Shown here in pieces: positions 24,067-36,800 of a stretch of 64,000 bases of DNA (position 1 is the stretch's first letter; the number at the start of each line of letters is the position of its first letter). Below the pieces are notes generated by a model, which saw only the letters and a program-made list of their open reading frames with translations, had not been told where the DNA came from and ran no database searches. Origin of the DNA: Ptychodera flava (lineage: Eukaryota > Hemichordata > Enteropneusta > Ptychoderidae); assembly GCF_041260155.1 (NCBI RefSeq), contig NC_091931.1:30903041-30967040 (forward strand), in the 5' to 3' direction. The position numbers and the translations under genes are program-made.

Positions 24067-24138
<72 letters not shown>

Positions 24139-24910
24139 GTATGCAGTACTATAGAGGAACAAGTTACCAAGTATTGACCGAACCGGTTGCAAAATGGCCG
24201 CCAACCCTGTGTTAATTCTACGGAGAAAATTACATTTTCGATTTTCACGAAAACAATGAAGCCGGTGAAAACTTCATTCAGTCCATGAGCTTCAAAATGA
24301 GTCTCTACAAAGGGTAGACCAAATTCGCATGATAAAAGTTTGAGATTCCGAACATCTGTCCCCTAGGCGCATTCTACCGCAGATTTACTTCGATTGTCAA
24401 TGATTATAACCCCTTTTGAAGCTATCGTAGTAAACAAGAATTATGAATGTTTAAAAAAATTCTACAAACACGCCTCTAAGATATACGACTATAAGCATGA
24501 TGTAGCATTCAAGTCACTGATAACACTAAACAAAGTCGGTGATAACACTAAACACAGTTTGGCTTAGTGTCAAGTATAAAGTGTACTGAACAGTCACTGA
24601 AATGTCATGGGGAAGTACGACAAACTTTAATCACCAAGTAAGAAAACACGATTTTTTCGTCCAAAATTACTCAAAATTATGTTTAAAATTACATGGACTC
24701 ACACGGACTTTGATCGATTTTCACCATAACTCCCTATCAAAGAAATAGGAACGGAGAACAATTATTGAAGTTTACAAAAACCTACTACAAACACCCCTAA
24801 AACAAACAGTGTATACGCGGGGTGCAAACACTGTGTAACGGTATAATCTAATGTGAAGACCGTAGTGTCAAATGTATAATTAACTAAAAATCACGGAGTG
24901 ATAATCTGCA
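23340..24910. repeat. Degenerate tandem repeat block with (AT)n inside
   Basis: Four diverged units (about 23400, 23740, 24440, 24750) share ACAAAAACCT, ACACACCCCCTAAAACACAC and GTGATAACACT motifs with 12960-13290. Two (AT)n runs (23932-24023 and 24073-24134) lie within, each followed by AAATGTATGCAGTACTA, so a local duplication is visible. Open frames of Tyr/Ile through the AT runs are not genes. Confidence 0.6.
24200..24380. mobile_element. Short MITE, family copy C (5' part missing)
   Basis: It contains AAGCCGGTGAAAAC, AAAAGTTTGAGATTCCGAAC and ATCTGTCCCCTAGGCGCATT, the right half of the family. Confidence 0.5.
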
Positions 24911-25289
24911 CGTCAGCGGGGGAGATACCTACACATTTCCGATAGTTCCAACAAGAAATTGAGGTTCAAAGTGATTTTAAGTTATTAAGCACAAGTCCGA
25001 CAAAGTAAAGCACCTGCAATTGTCCGTCTTGAACGGGAGAGATTGGAGAAGGACACGGGCAAGCGGGCTCATAGGTCTTGCTTTGGCAAGTCAGACTTAT
25101 CAGTCATATCAGAGCTACGTATTGCAAGGGTTTTGTGAGAAACACAGTCCCTCTATCCACGGTAAGAAGTAAGAGTCTTACAACTCCTGTTCTTCTTTAA
25201 AAGGATTTTATTAGAACATTTCAGTTGCACATAATAGTTTTCTATGAAAGGCTATAAGGGACATTTTTGAAAGAAGAAAAAAAAACATT

Positions 25290-25505
25290 TCTCGTGCGCA
25301 CGAGATAATATCTCGTGCGCACCAGATAGTATTTCGTGCGCACGAGATAATTTCTCGTGGCCACCAGATAGCATCGTGTGGGCACGAGATAGTTTCTTGT
25401 CGCCACGAGAGAGTATTCAGTGCGCACGTGATACTATCTGGTGTACACGAGATAGGAAGTTTCCAGTGCGCACGAGGTACTATTTGGTGCGCACGTGTTA
25501 GTATC
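25290..25505. repeat. 21-bp palindromic array 1
   Basis: About ten imperfect units of the type GTGCGCACGAGATAGTATCTC. Both the GTGCGCAC core and the GATA..TATC linker are self-complementary. The period of 21 gives spurious open frames repeating every 7 residues. Confidence 0.85.
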
Positions 25506-25904
25506 TATTGGCTGGTCCCCGCCTCAGTGACAAGCAGAAAGAGGCAGGTAATAGGAAACCGCCATATATGTAATTACGAAATCTGATTGGTTGAACCGTG
25601 GGGCGCTATCCTTGGCTGTTCGATTTTACCTGGAAGTAAAGCTAAAATTATCACACTTTCATGATGGGAACGTGACTAGAATTTAAACAAGGATTTAATA
25701 GGCCTAACCATACTTACAAGTTTTGAAATATTGGCAGCTACCAAACTAGACAAAAAAGCACGCGACAAAAAAGGATGCACTGTGTGCGGACGTTTGCAAT
25801 TAACAATTTCCGGGAGACCAATAACTAGCACATTTCAAAATGGCGGTTTGCCTGTATCTGCGTCTTACTACGAGCTGCTCGTCTGGTCACGTGAGACGCA
25901 GTGA

Positions 25905-26085
25905 TCAACGAATAGTATCTAGTGCGCGCGAGAAACTATCTAGTGCACAGGTGATACAAATCTCGGTTACCCAGACTTCCCTGCGCTTCCGCTGCGCCCT
26001 GCGCAGAGAAGTCTGGGTAGCCGAGGCTAAGGTGATACCATCTTGTGCGCTCTAGATACTAACACGTGCGCACAAGATAGTTATC
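25905..26085. repeat. 21-bp palindromic array 2 with a hairpin insert
   Basis: Fewer units than the other arrays. It is interrupted at about 25961-26028 by an inverted repeat (TCGGTTACCCAGACTTC and GAAGTCTGGGTAGCCGA). Confidence 0.75.
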
Positions 26086-26089
26086 GAAT

Positions 26090-28120
26090 ATCTTATTGCC
26101 TTGCTAAGGTTCCCACATTTCTAATTAGTCTTTCATTGAACTTTATCCTACCTCTCATTTATAATTTGACTGACTTGTTGTGCTACACGCCTTGATAATG
26201 TATATGCTAAAGATGGCATGCAATTTATGGTTAAAATTTAGATTTGTATTGTTTCAATTTTTTGTTTGAACAAATCGCATTATCAATTGCAAACCAAAAA
26301 CTGTACCTCAAGTCCGACATGGTTGACACAACCATCATATTTGCGTAAATGTACGATGCCCGAATAAATTTGACAATTTTGACGTCCTGTCTTGCTAATA
26401 CCTTTCGATTTATATTATGCATATCCAGACTTTATATTAAGCCGATATCCTGTCCTCTTAACGACGAAAATGTCTTGCGTATGGGTTGTCATTACATTAT
26501 TAGTCGTGCTGCAAAGCTATCAGCTTTTTATAAAATGTTTCTACTCCTTATTTTGTCGTGTTGGTTTTAATGTTAATATTATCTGATTAGTTTGGCACGA
26601 GAATAATATTCATAACACGGCTGTGATACTTGTGCGAGATGCCGGGTCTGATATCGCGTAATCTTCATTTGTGTAAGAAAACTACATATTCCGATAGGCT
26701 GATGCTCGACGGTCACTGTAATAAAGCTATACTATTAATACTTGGTGTAGGGAACACATGCCGCTTCATTTTTAACGATGGTTGAAAAATAATTGTATTT
26801 TCATCAATCCCTTTTATGTTCGATGTCAGGCCTAATATTTCCATATCGTGGCCCGTTTCATTTTCGTGATGAAAATACACCTCCCCACATTCGGTATAAT
26901 GTATTTTATTGATAGAACTTTGTCTCATTATTAAGTATATGTTCGAGCCTCAGGGGACAATAAGTTACTGATGTGAGGGTTTTTTATATTTTTATGACGA
27001 AAATAAACCATCCTACTCCGTGTACAAGATGTAAATTGTCATGCGTACCACTCCTAATGTATAAACAGCGGACAAATTTGCCGTTGTCATGTCCGTTTTT
27101 TTCCTCATGATTAAAATAAATTTTGATTAATGAGCTATATTTGTACTCCAAACCAAACTTTTCCGCTCAGTAAAATGTCAAACATATTTACTGGAACACG
27201 ATGCCTGTACTCGTTGAATAAGAATGAAACGAAAGAGGAGTCCCGACAACCGTAAGTATAACTTCTGTTTATTTTTAAATTTCTTATGACAGAATGACAC
27301 ACAATTGAAAGAAATCTACAGTTTCTGATTATCATGAGGTAAAACCTACTCTAACATTTAATTTTCGATGTGCCAACTCTGCTGGTTGAGCTCAGCATCG
27401 TTGCACTAGATATCTAAATAGAGCAAATGAAGTTGTTCTTCATCTCGGGTGTATGCATAGTTTTCAAACGCATTCTTCTTTATGTCTACCGGTCAATACT
27501 GAACGGTGCGCGGAGATGTTGGATTCGTTTGGAAACGTAATAATTACAGTGTAAAAATAAACCCTCTGTGTATGCTGATAGACCAACTTCAAAACTTTTG
27601 TTTCCATCAATGCTGTGTACACGACTGTAGTCTTTCTATGGAATATTGGTACGCGTGATGTTCAAAGACGTTGCTTGACGATCATTGCACCTGTCAGTCA
27701 AAATCATTACAGAATTAGGGTATTATATGTACATCCTTTCAAGAACAACAGCTTCTTATCACATATTACCCGAGCACAAACAAAAAGTTTTCCCTTCGAT
27801 TCTAATACCTGTTTAAAATAGTTAAACAATGTTTCAAGCACTTTACTGTGATGCTTAGTTTATCTCATTATAAAGTGATAATATATTATAAGCCTGTTGC
27901 TTTCCCAGTGTGTCATAGGAATGAAGGATGTAATGATACACATTCTGTGGTAACTTTGACCTTCTAGTTGTACCTTGCCGTCACAAGATAGTATATTTTG
28001 TATACAACAAACTTTCTTGTAAGCGCAAGATATTAGCTGAACAAGATTAAACTATTCAGGAGGCAAAAGATATCATTATCACATTATGTTCACACAAGTG
28101 TGATAGTAACACGCATGGAT
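26090..28120. other. Interior of the 4.6-kb element, no gene recognised
   Basis: Short open frames on both strands only, none with a transposase or other known motif. There are no internal repeats that could be named. Confidence 0.45.
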
Positions 28121-28125
28121 TTATT

Positions 28126-28440
28126 AATTTCTCGTGCATAAGATTACATCTGGTGCTAGCACGAGAAACTATCTGATGCGCACTAGATACTATCTTGTGC
28201 GCACCCGATACTATCACGTGTGCACGAGATATTATCTGGTGCGCACGATAAACTATCTAGTGCACACGAGATGGTATCTGGTGCGCACCAGATACTATCA
28301 CGTGCGCACAAGATACTATCTGGAGCGCACCTGATACTTTCTGGTGCGCAAGTGATAGTATCTGGTGCTCACCAGATAGCACCTGATACTTCCTGGTGGG
28401 CACCAGATATATCTTGTGCGCACCAAATAGTATCTCATGT
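28126..28440. repeat. 21-bp palindromic array 3
   Basis: It is the longest array. The GTGCGCAC cores stay exactly 21 bp apart over most of it, with substitutions mainly in the two bases either side of each core. Confidence 0.88.
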
Positions 28441-29511
28441 GTGACAGTCAGTATCGGCCATCATGTTGCTTCCGAAATACGTGTAGAAACTGTCACAGTA
28501 GCTGTCACAACTTTCTCCTTTCGATCTACGAGGTGAATTTGATTGACAGATGTGCTTTTGAACTAATCTTCAAAAGTTTGCATTGTGAACTTAGAGATCA
28601 TGTTGCTGGGCAATTTTGATGAAACCAGTGAGAAAACATTTATTAGAGCCAGAACACTATGCCTTTGAGGTAGTCAAGTCTACTGATGATTCCTCAGACT
28701 GACATTTTCTTATCAACAGATTCAAAAGCTCTTAAAACACTTATTGCAACTTGCAAATCTTCCTATGGTATAATATTGGTCAAAAGGTACGTTTTCGGGA
28801 TTAAAAGTGACATCGGTGATTTCTCTCAATGTCAAACATTCGATATGAATAACATGCATTGCCATAAAGGACGGAAGTACACTTTCATTAAAAATCCGAC
28901 ATCGGCAACTGTGTCGTTAAAGGGGGATTGCTAATACAATGTCAACTGAGTCAGAAATGATACTTTCATCATGAAATAAAACATGTATCACATCGATGAT
29001 TTTTTCAGAAACTAGACGTAAATGAAATAGTTTTATTTTTAATTATATACAGGGATAAAAAAGAGTTTAAATTTTCTTGAAAAATGATTCAGGAGATGAT
29101 ATTCCTTCAGTACAATTATTCTTGAGCACTAAGGGTGATTGCTACTCATTGAACAAATTGCAAAAGGAGAACAAGAAAGAGGTTTAACCTTCAAATCGGC
29201 AAAGTGTGACCAGGACTGGTGAATAAATCGAACTGTCAATGAGATGCAAGCTTGATGAGTGCAATATCAACATTCAATTTGTTCTGGCAAAAATTAACAA
29301 AATCTACAGTTCCCATAACCTACCGTCTTTATTTCGTTTAGCATAAAGGCAGAGCAAACCGCTCAATCTGATGATAAACAAGAGGTAGAATAAAGTTCAA
29401 TATTTGCTTCAAAATTTGCAGTCAATGCTTAAGAAATATAGAAGAAAAGCATATTGCCAATATTGACCAATCAAAAATTTGGACACCTTAGCTAGCATAT
29501 AGAACGTTCAA

Positions 29512-29815
29512 TAACTATCTCGTGCGCACATGATACTATCACGTGCACGTGCGCACGAGTCGAGAAACTTCCTATCACGTGCGCACCAGATATTATTTAG
29601 TGGCCACGAGATACTATCACATGCACACCAGATGATATCACGTGCGCACGAGAAACTATCTCGTGGCCACGAGGAAGTATCTGGCGCGCACGAGATACTT
29701 TCTAGTGCGCACCAGATACTTTTACGTGCGCACAAGATAGTATCTCGTGCACACAAGATAATAATTATTATTTCTAACAAAAGTATCTCGTGCACACAAG
29801 ATAACAATTATTATT
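29512..29815. repeat. 21-bp palindromic array 4
   Basis: It lies just inside the right terminal inverted repeat. Its last part carries a direct duplication: CACACAAGATAA followed by TTATTATTTCTAACAAAA occurs twice (about 29750 and 29793). Confidence 0.85.
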
Positions 29816-30299
29816 TCTAACAAAAAATGTCCCTTATGGGCTTTCATAGTTTTCGGTACACTTTGTGATTGGCAGTAAAATTCTTTTTTCACTGCCGTCG
29901 TCAACTTAAATAATTTATGGATTCTACAGTGTTTGTTCACAAATGTATTTTTAAATCTTCGGAACAACGTTGTGACAATCACCTGAGTCTTTGATACTAA
30001 TATTTTAGGCTTTATCATACTGATTTTGAATGATATCACCGTTACTCCCTCCCATTCATCATGTTTTGTGTATTCTTGTGACGGATGGTGGGTGTGTTGC
30101 GTGCGCAGTTCAAATACAATTAAACTCACGCCCTAAAAACACACATTGTCAATTGTGACAGCGTTGTAAAGTTTTAGGATAATCGACACAGAATGACACT
30201 GTCGTTTGAAACTGGTTGTCAACGACATTAGTGTCACTGGCCGCCAGCAACTTTTAAGTTTAAGCAAAAACTCCGCAGCTTCAGGAAGATATCAATGTT

Positions 30300-30354
30300 A
30301 ACACTGACTGTTGTGATGGTCACTCAGTCGCAATTAATATTTTAAACTCGTGAG
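30300..30354 (+). other. Probable non-coding leader exon of gene 2 (5' end undefined)
   Basis: A strong donor GAG|GTAAGT at 30355 pairs with an acceptor TAATACAG ending at 30567, five bases before the ATG of gene 2. The implied intron is 213 bp with a T-rich tract. The transcription start cannot be placed. Confidence 0.5.
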
Positions 30355-30571
30355 GTAAGTCTAACACTGTTTATGCTCTACTTGTACATCTGGTCCAACA
30401 TTGCATTAGAGCAATGAGGCGTTGATTCTGGATTGAATGATGCTTTGAGAACCGCCAGTGAAAAATTTACGTGTTTTTCTTAAAAGCAAACTGAGCTATG
30501 TTTCTTGTTTTTTTTTTTTTTGGTTTTAAGTCTTTTGGTTGTTTTTATTTTCAACGGACTAATACAGAAGC

Positions 30572-30830
30572 ATGGCAAAGTCACAGGTTGTCTACGTACG
30601 GTACGCGAAAGGCGGGCGTAATTTCATTCCATTGGGCTATCAACCATCGCAAAGAGTTTCGGATCTCGCTGCTATGATCCTTGAACGGCAAGAATTTCGA
30701 TTGGATAAAAGTAAGTGCAATGCAACAGACATAGATGTGTACGCGTTGGAAGACATGGAAAGGGGAAGAAAAGTGCAACACTATGAGATGTTAATGGATT
30801 TTAGTGATTGCCAAGTTGAGTTTGACACAG
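30572..30830 (+). CDS. Gene 2 exon 1 (first ubiquitin-like domain)
   Basis: It codes for MAKSQVVYVRYAKGGRNF and the rest of an 86-residue beta-grasp-like domain. It ends at GACACAG|GTAAGC, phase 1. If the donor is not used, the frame stops at 30919 after 30 unrelated residues. Confidence 0.75.
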
Positions 30831-33800
30831 GTAAGCTTAAGGTTTGGTGTGCCTTTTATTTCTCACCAATAGATTTCAATAAAAATTTCTGGAAGGACCA
30901 AGAACCCCATATAGATTAATATTGTCTACAAAAATTAGGGTGTCACCATGAAAATTTTTGAGATATCCAATCATTAAATTCATGATTTTCATATTTATGC
31001 ATAGGATAACAATGGACTGAATAATTAAGAAATGACATGGTAGAATTTAGTATTTCCCGCCAATAGATTTTGATGAAACTTCCTCAATCGAGAGATAAGT
31101 GACCAAAAAGTATATCCAAAAAAAAAAGTGGGGGTCACCACCTTAATTCTTTAGATATAGCCAAAAGTTCTAAAACCGGGAGACTTTGATGTTGAAGTGC
31201 GCCCCCGGGAGGCAAAGATGAGAATTATGTTTCATAATTTATGGCAATATTTCCATGATATACTCTAAAATTGTGAAATTCTTGACAACTTACAATGATA
31301 AAATATGTGACATAACAAGTAATTGCATTAATAAAGCCTTTAAATCAAGTTTACTTCAGCTTTTGAATGTGACTCTACCGTGACAATCATGCATACAATG
31401 TTTTTTTTGTATCAGTGCTGTGAGATTGCTGTAAAATTATTTGGACTGAATAATGATGAAATGTCGGTATCACTTTGCTTTAATACGTTGAATGGAAACA
31501 TGATTAAATAAAATAGGGCATTAGTGAGGGTGTTTTCCTATCTTGAACTCAAAAACTCCTAGACAACATTGTAAGACTGATATACCATCAGTCACAGTGT
31601 ATTGGTGAATTAATGGAATTTTATTCATTTTGAAAACTAAACTACTGGACAAGTCTATAATGTGTAAGAAAAAGCTCTCTTTATTCAAAATACACTGTTA
31701 TCATATTAGGTACCGCTGAAGTGATCAAACAATGAATCAATATTTTTTTTTATTTTGGCTGGGCCATGGCCACTGACTGTAGCTAGCACGCGACGTCGTA
31801 GTTGTATTCGCGGTACATCTTTACATTTTTTCAAATGGATTAGAATTGGATAATATGAGGTTATCTCTCGATATCACCTCTTGTTGGGGTTGTATTGCTG
31901 CGAGTGCGGTTGTGGGCCGCATCACACTCGTCTTCGACTCGTGTGATGCGGCCCACAACCGCACTCGCAGCAATACGACCCCACCAAGAGGTGATATCGA
32001 GGGATAACCTCTTTATCATATACCTATGCCCACGTTATTGAATGAATAAATCTCGTATATTAAAATATGATACGTTTAACTGTGGTTTTTCTTGATGGAC
32101 TACATTTGTTTGCGTCATCTCGCTAGGGCGGATTGATATACTAGCGTCTGACGTAATCAATCAGCTGGCTCATTGACAATTATTTTACGGTTGAGCAGAG
32201 AAACGCTTGAACTCTGTCACCAAACATGTAGGATATCTACCGAAGTTTCCTTCACAGAGAAAATGAAGCATCTTAGATGGTTTATTCACTACACAGACAC
32301 TGTATCGATGTAAGTTCAAAATTTCTTTACTACGAAACTCAGGCTGAACAGCTCACGAATTAATTACTACATCGGGAGCGACATTGTTGACAATGATATA
32401 TCCTACACATACGCATGCAATTGGAAAACTTTTGTTAAAATTTCAATTAAAATCGGATGGACAATTTTAACAAAATCACGAATAAAATGTTTTTAAATTG
32501 ATATTTGATCTGGAAGAGTCAATAAACTGGCGAGAAAAAAACAAGCACGGCAATTTCAAATTCAACTTCAATGAAACACAACAGTCACATGTTTGAGTCC
32601 AGCGTGTGAAATCTCATGAATACGTGCACGAACGAAATTGGAAATATCTGGTTTCGGAAGATCAACAGTCGTGGGAGTTGTCAGAACTCGGAGAATCGTA
32701 TATCACGACGACGACGCTTGCTACGACGTTTGTATGGTGGAGACTTGAACGTGGACGTGGCAACATTAATGGTTCACGTAACACGTAACACACTCTCTGT
32801 ACAACTCTGAGTACAAGTTTCATGCAAAAATGGCGCAGATTGCCTGCCGCAAAAGGACCGTACCGATGAACCCCGAGAGTTCAACATGGCGCAGACTGCA
32901 TGGTGCAAAGGGTGGCGCAGCTGCCTGGTGCAAACCCTGGCGCAGAGTGCCTTTTCTTGACTATGCGCCTGGCGCAAACCTGGCGCAGAGTACGTAGATT
33001 GGACCAAATATATAACTCGAATCCCGGCGTGGAGCAAATTTGTTATGGCCGTTTTCCGCATGCTGTGATTAGTTTTCTTCCCGGAGATTCCCGCTTTATT
33101 ACACATCGTTTTGACAACATTAGCCAACTTGTTTTGACCCATTGGATTTTTCTTGTACCAAATATGAGTCGTGGGGTGTAATTGATACTGAGATAAAACG
33201 GACTGTCCGGAGTGTTCATTTCTGGAGGACGACGGCTAGCGAATTTACGATAAGTCTCGACCGGGCAGCTGTTCATGGCGTTGGGTGTCGCAAATATCTT
33301 GGGGTTAAACGGTCGTGTTGAACTTCCTGCTTGCCCCCATCGCGTTTTTGTTTCCCGCTCGTTGAATTCGAGATATTCTAGGCCGCCGGCGGTTATCTTC
33401 AGCATTATATCACCCCATTTCAGTTGACGATTTTCTTGCCCGCCGCGGAAACCGAGCATTTTGGTGTTGTTAGTCCACACTGCATTGAAGAGAGCTTCAG
33501 GGGTTGCTCGGCCGATAACTTCCTTGTCAACGAGAATTTTTTCTTCTTCCTCAGTCAGTCTGTCGGTTGCGTTTGGTTTGTTTCCCATTCCGTGCTTTTT
33601 AAGTTCTACTCTTTTGGCTGCGAGGCATTTTCGCGACTTCTCGAACAACTTGTCGCGTATGATGGAAAACCCGTAGCCGCTGTCTTGTAAAAACCGATCG
33701 ATACCTCTTTGATAGTTGGTAAGTGTATCTGGCTCATAGTCGCTGCCGTCCTTCTGGCGAGTCCCTAAAAAAACGCTGCCAGATAGTCGTCAAGCTCAGC

Positions 33801-36800
33801 AGGAGGGATGTCACATATTCGGCGGGTTTCGTTTGGCCTCATAGCATTCAACCATAGCTGAAACTGTTTGGTAGCCGTGTTGGTGTTTCGCACGGTATTT
33901 TTCTTTTTTGTAAACTGACGAACTCCTCCCAGTCACTCTCAGTAAACTCTACATACCGTTGATGTTGTTGTTCGGGTTGAGGTGGTAAATTGTCAAAAAC
34001 TTCTTCCGCAGCTAACAAATCTGACAGACTGAAAAGCTCCTGCAGGTTTTCGCTGACAGACATGGTGGAATGGCAAGGTTGTTGTTATAGTGACCGTCTT
34101 ATACCGGTGTCTCATGAAAATCACAAAATATTTCAGTTGATGAAAATTGTGTAAAATGAAGTTCATTTTACTTCCAAATCGGTACGGTACATGCAAGTGT
34201 TGTGTTTGGTATTATATTTCATAACGCATTTACCATGAATACATGATATTTTTGAAAGTTGTGCTTTTGAATATGCCGGTTCTCCGACATGTCCGATAGC
34301 ACTTTTTGCTTGTCGTCTGCGCGTCTACGCTTAGCACGGACGGAACAGCTGATCGGTCATCGATCTGTCAGTCCCCGTACGTTGTGATGCTCTGCTCTTT
34401 AATTTGTTCAAATTGGTAGCACTACTAGCAGGTTAATCCGATATCGACACATGTGTTTTATTTAGTTACCCCGCATTTCCCTATGCTTCCAAACCCTGCC
34501 ACTTTTGGAGATCGGACACGAAATCGTAGTCAATGTGAAAATCATAGACGGGCACCATGGTTTGTTTTGATTAGCGCACCACCATGTAAGTAGTCCGGTA
34601 TGCAAATCAACAGGCCGTATCAGGCTTTGTTATGTAAATCAACAGGTCGTATCACTTTTTCATATGCAAATATTCAATTAAAGGAAAGAAAGACGCGCTG
34701 ATCATTCCTTTCATATGCAAATCAACAAGGCGTATCACTTCATTGACATGCAAATCAACATGATAAATCATATCACTGAACTCAGTACAGACACAATACA
34801 GGGCATAGGTATATGATAATGTTTCTTGAATACACGAAACAGGTCAGCTGCGAGGCATATAGAACTTCATAAATTCACTTACATTATTTGGGAATCGATA
34901 TTATTCGTGGGAGTTTAGATTTGGCATCAAATTTGTTCATGTTTATACATAACATACGTAGGCTACGTAAATCTCAAACTGTAACAAACGATGTTGTGCT
35001 GCCACTGACAAGAAACAAAGTACCTGTACGCCATTGAATTCGTAACATGAACGGCATAAAGTTCATTATGTACCTTGTTCAATTCTTAAAATTTTTTTTG
35101 AGCTTGACTTCGCCTTATTATTGATTTTCTGGAAACAAATTTCCCTGCCGTCGCGGACGCGGACTGTTGACTGACCTCTATAGTGCGCAGAATACCTTGC
35201 GCACTATAAAGGGCGCACCAAACCTTAAAGCGCAGTGGTCGTCGCGCTGCGCATCCTCCTGAGGGGGTCCCCCTCTGTTGTAAACAAATCCAAGAACGCC
35301 GCACATGTTACGGGTTGATTGTAATGTTTGCGATATTGCCGTTTGTTAAAATGGCGGCTGATCTGTCACAAGCATACCAACTATCCAAATGTAACACGCA
35401 ATAAAAGGTCAATTACTCTAAGTTAAATATCTGCTGAATATTGAACAATGATTGCACGCTGGATTGAGATCACATTTGCTCATGATTTTCTTGAATCAGT
35501 TGAATGGGGCTCGACTACTGTTATCGCTCGAGCCATAGAGCTAGACGTACGCATGTATACGCCAACAGACTATCAACGACCGGGCTCTAGTTTTCGACAT
35601 CGCTAGCAAGGACGAGAGCTTTCATTTCAAGAGGCCCGACAGGAGTACAAAGACAACAACCCAAACTACAGAAATCTACAGCTCGCAGAGCAATGCCCGC
35701 TGCAGCAAGAAGCATCTCTGCATCTGTTCCGTTCCGTGGTCTGTATGATACTATGAACGTCCGTGTCAAACCGGGTATATGACGCGCTACACTCGGCTGT
35801 GGAGAATCCAACTCAACTACAAAGTTTACCCCGTTTGGGGGTGCAAACGAGAATTCCGAGAACAGGTATCAAGTCAAGCGAAGGACCTTTCAGAGGTCTT
35901 CTTGTTATGTGGGGGTTATCTCACTTGAAAGAGGATTCAGACCTACCCGGCAATCAGGAGGTACAACAACAAAGTTTGCCCAGCACCGGTAGGCCTACAC
36001 CAGCTAGCGGTTGGATCACTGCCATGACCGTGCACAGGACCGGGGCACAGGATCTCTCGATACGTCTATGCACGGTGTAGCCGTGCAATTTCCCTGCCAA
36101 ATGCCGCGAAAACCCGCTCGTTTTGTTTATTGTTTCCTGTCATTTTACTATTTCTTACCACGTAATACTAGGAGAAGTAAGACATGGTGATCAACAGTTG
36201 GTTGTGGGCCAAGTCGTAGCGGGCCGGTACGTTGTGGGACCGGATTCTCTATATCCGTGTACGTCAACACGGTGACTTCGTCTCCCAACAACATCTCACG
36301 TGTCCTGCTCTGGCTTGCCGATCATGGTCTTGAGTGTAATTTTTGTGTTAGGCATTGTGCTTGTTGCTGGTCTACATATATAGGCAATGTTGATCATTTT
36401 AGTTATGTATTTTTACTGTACTGTACATAGCATTGTGTACAACAAGCGTGACCGCGCGCGATCAAACCCATTTGTTCACTGTCTGCGTGCTGTAAACTCA
36501 GCGACATAATGTGCTGAGTGTAGTGTCCCAATGTTCGTAGCTCTACACGAGTTTATAGATAGAAATACACCACTGAAGTTCGTTTCCGATCTTAATATTT
36601 TACTATTGCATGATGTTGAGTCTTACAAAGGCCTTAACAAAGTGGGGGACTGCTCCAATCTCACTCCTATTGAAGTTGAGAAGACTTATGTTTACAAAAA
36701 TTTATGTTTATCAACAAAAAAATCACGCACGCGCAGCGCGACGACCACTGCGCTTTAAGCTTCTTTCCGAACACTGGGAGACTTAAAGCCCCAACTCCCG

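Larger units (their letters stand above)
25242..29849. mobile_element. 4.6-kb TIR element with 21-bp palindrome arrays
   Basis: The ends are CTATGAAAG..ATAAGGGACATTTTT and its inverse (27 bp, two mismatches), flanked on both sides by TTTT. Inside each end lies an array of 21-bp units built from two palindromes, GTGCGCAC and GATA-N-TATC. Two more arrays lie further in. The centre (26090-28120) has only short frames and no recognisable transposase. It is most likely a non-autonomous DNA transposon; the family is not known to me. Confidence 0.65.
32013..34819 (-). mobile_element. Crypton-like tyrosine-recombinase element bounded by inverted repeats
   Basis: TTATCATATACCTATGCCC (32013-32031) is repeated in inverse at 34801-34819. 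The - strand between them encodes a broken tyrosine recombinase. Near the right end (34590-34770), ATGCAAATCAACA with CGTATCACTT repeats several times. No target duplication is evident. Cryptons as described usually lack terminal inverted repeats, so the boundaries may belong to a host element. Confidence 0.6.

Noticed and set aside
23800..24250. Long Tyr/Ile-rich frames on both strands
   Set aside because: They are translations of (AT)n microsatellite DNA with no coding signature; the same applies at 56110-56642 and 57291-57554.
28134..28444. Open frames with a repeating YYLVRTR or SGAHEIL pattern, also at 25242-25427 and 29508-29820
   Set aside because: The 21-bp repeat has no stop in several frames, so a 7-residue periodic frame appears automatically on both strands.
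33424..33690. + strand frames over the recombinase
   Set aside because: They are antisense shadows of the - strand recombinase, whose motifs are clear.
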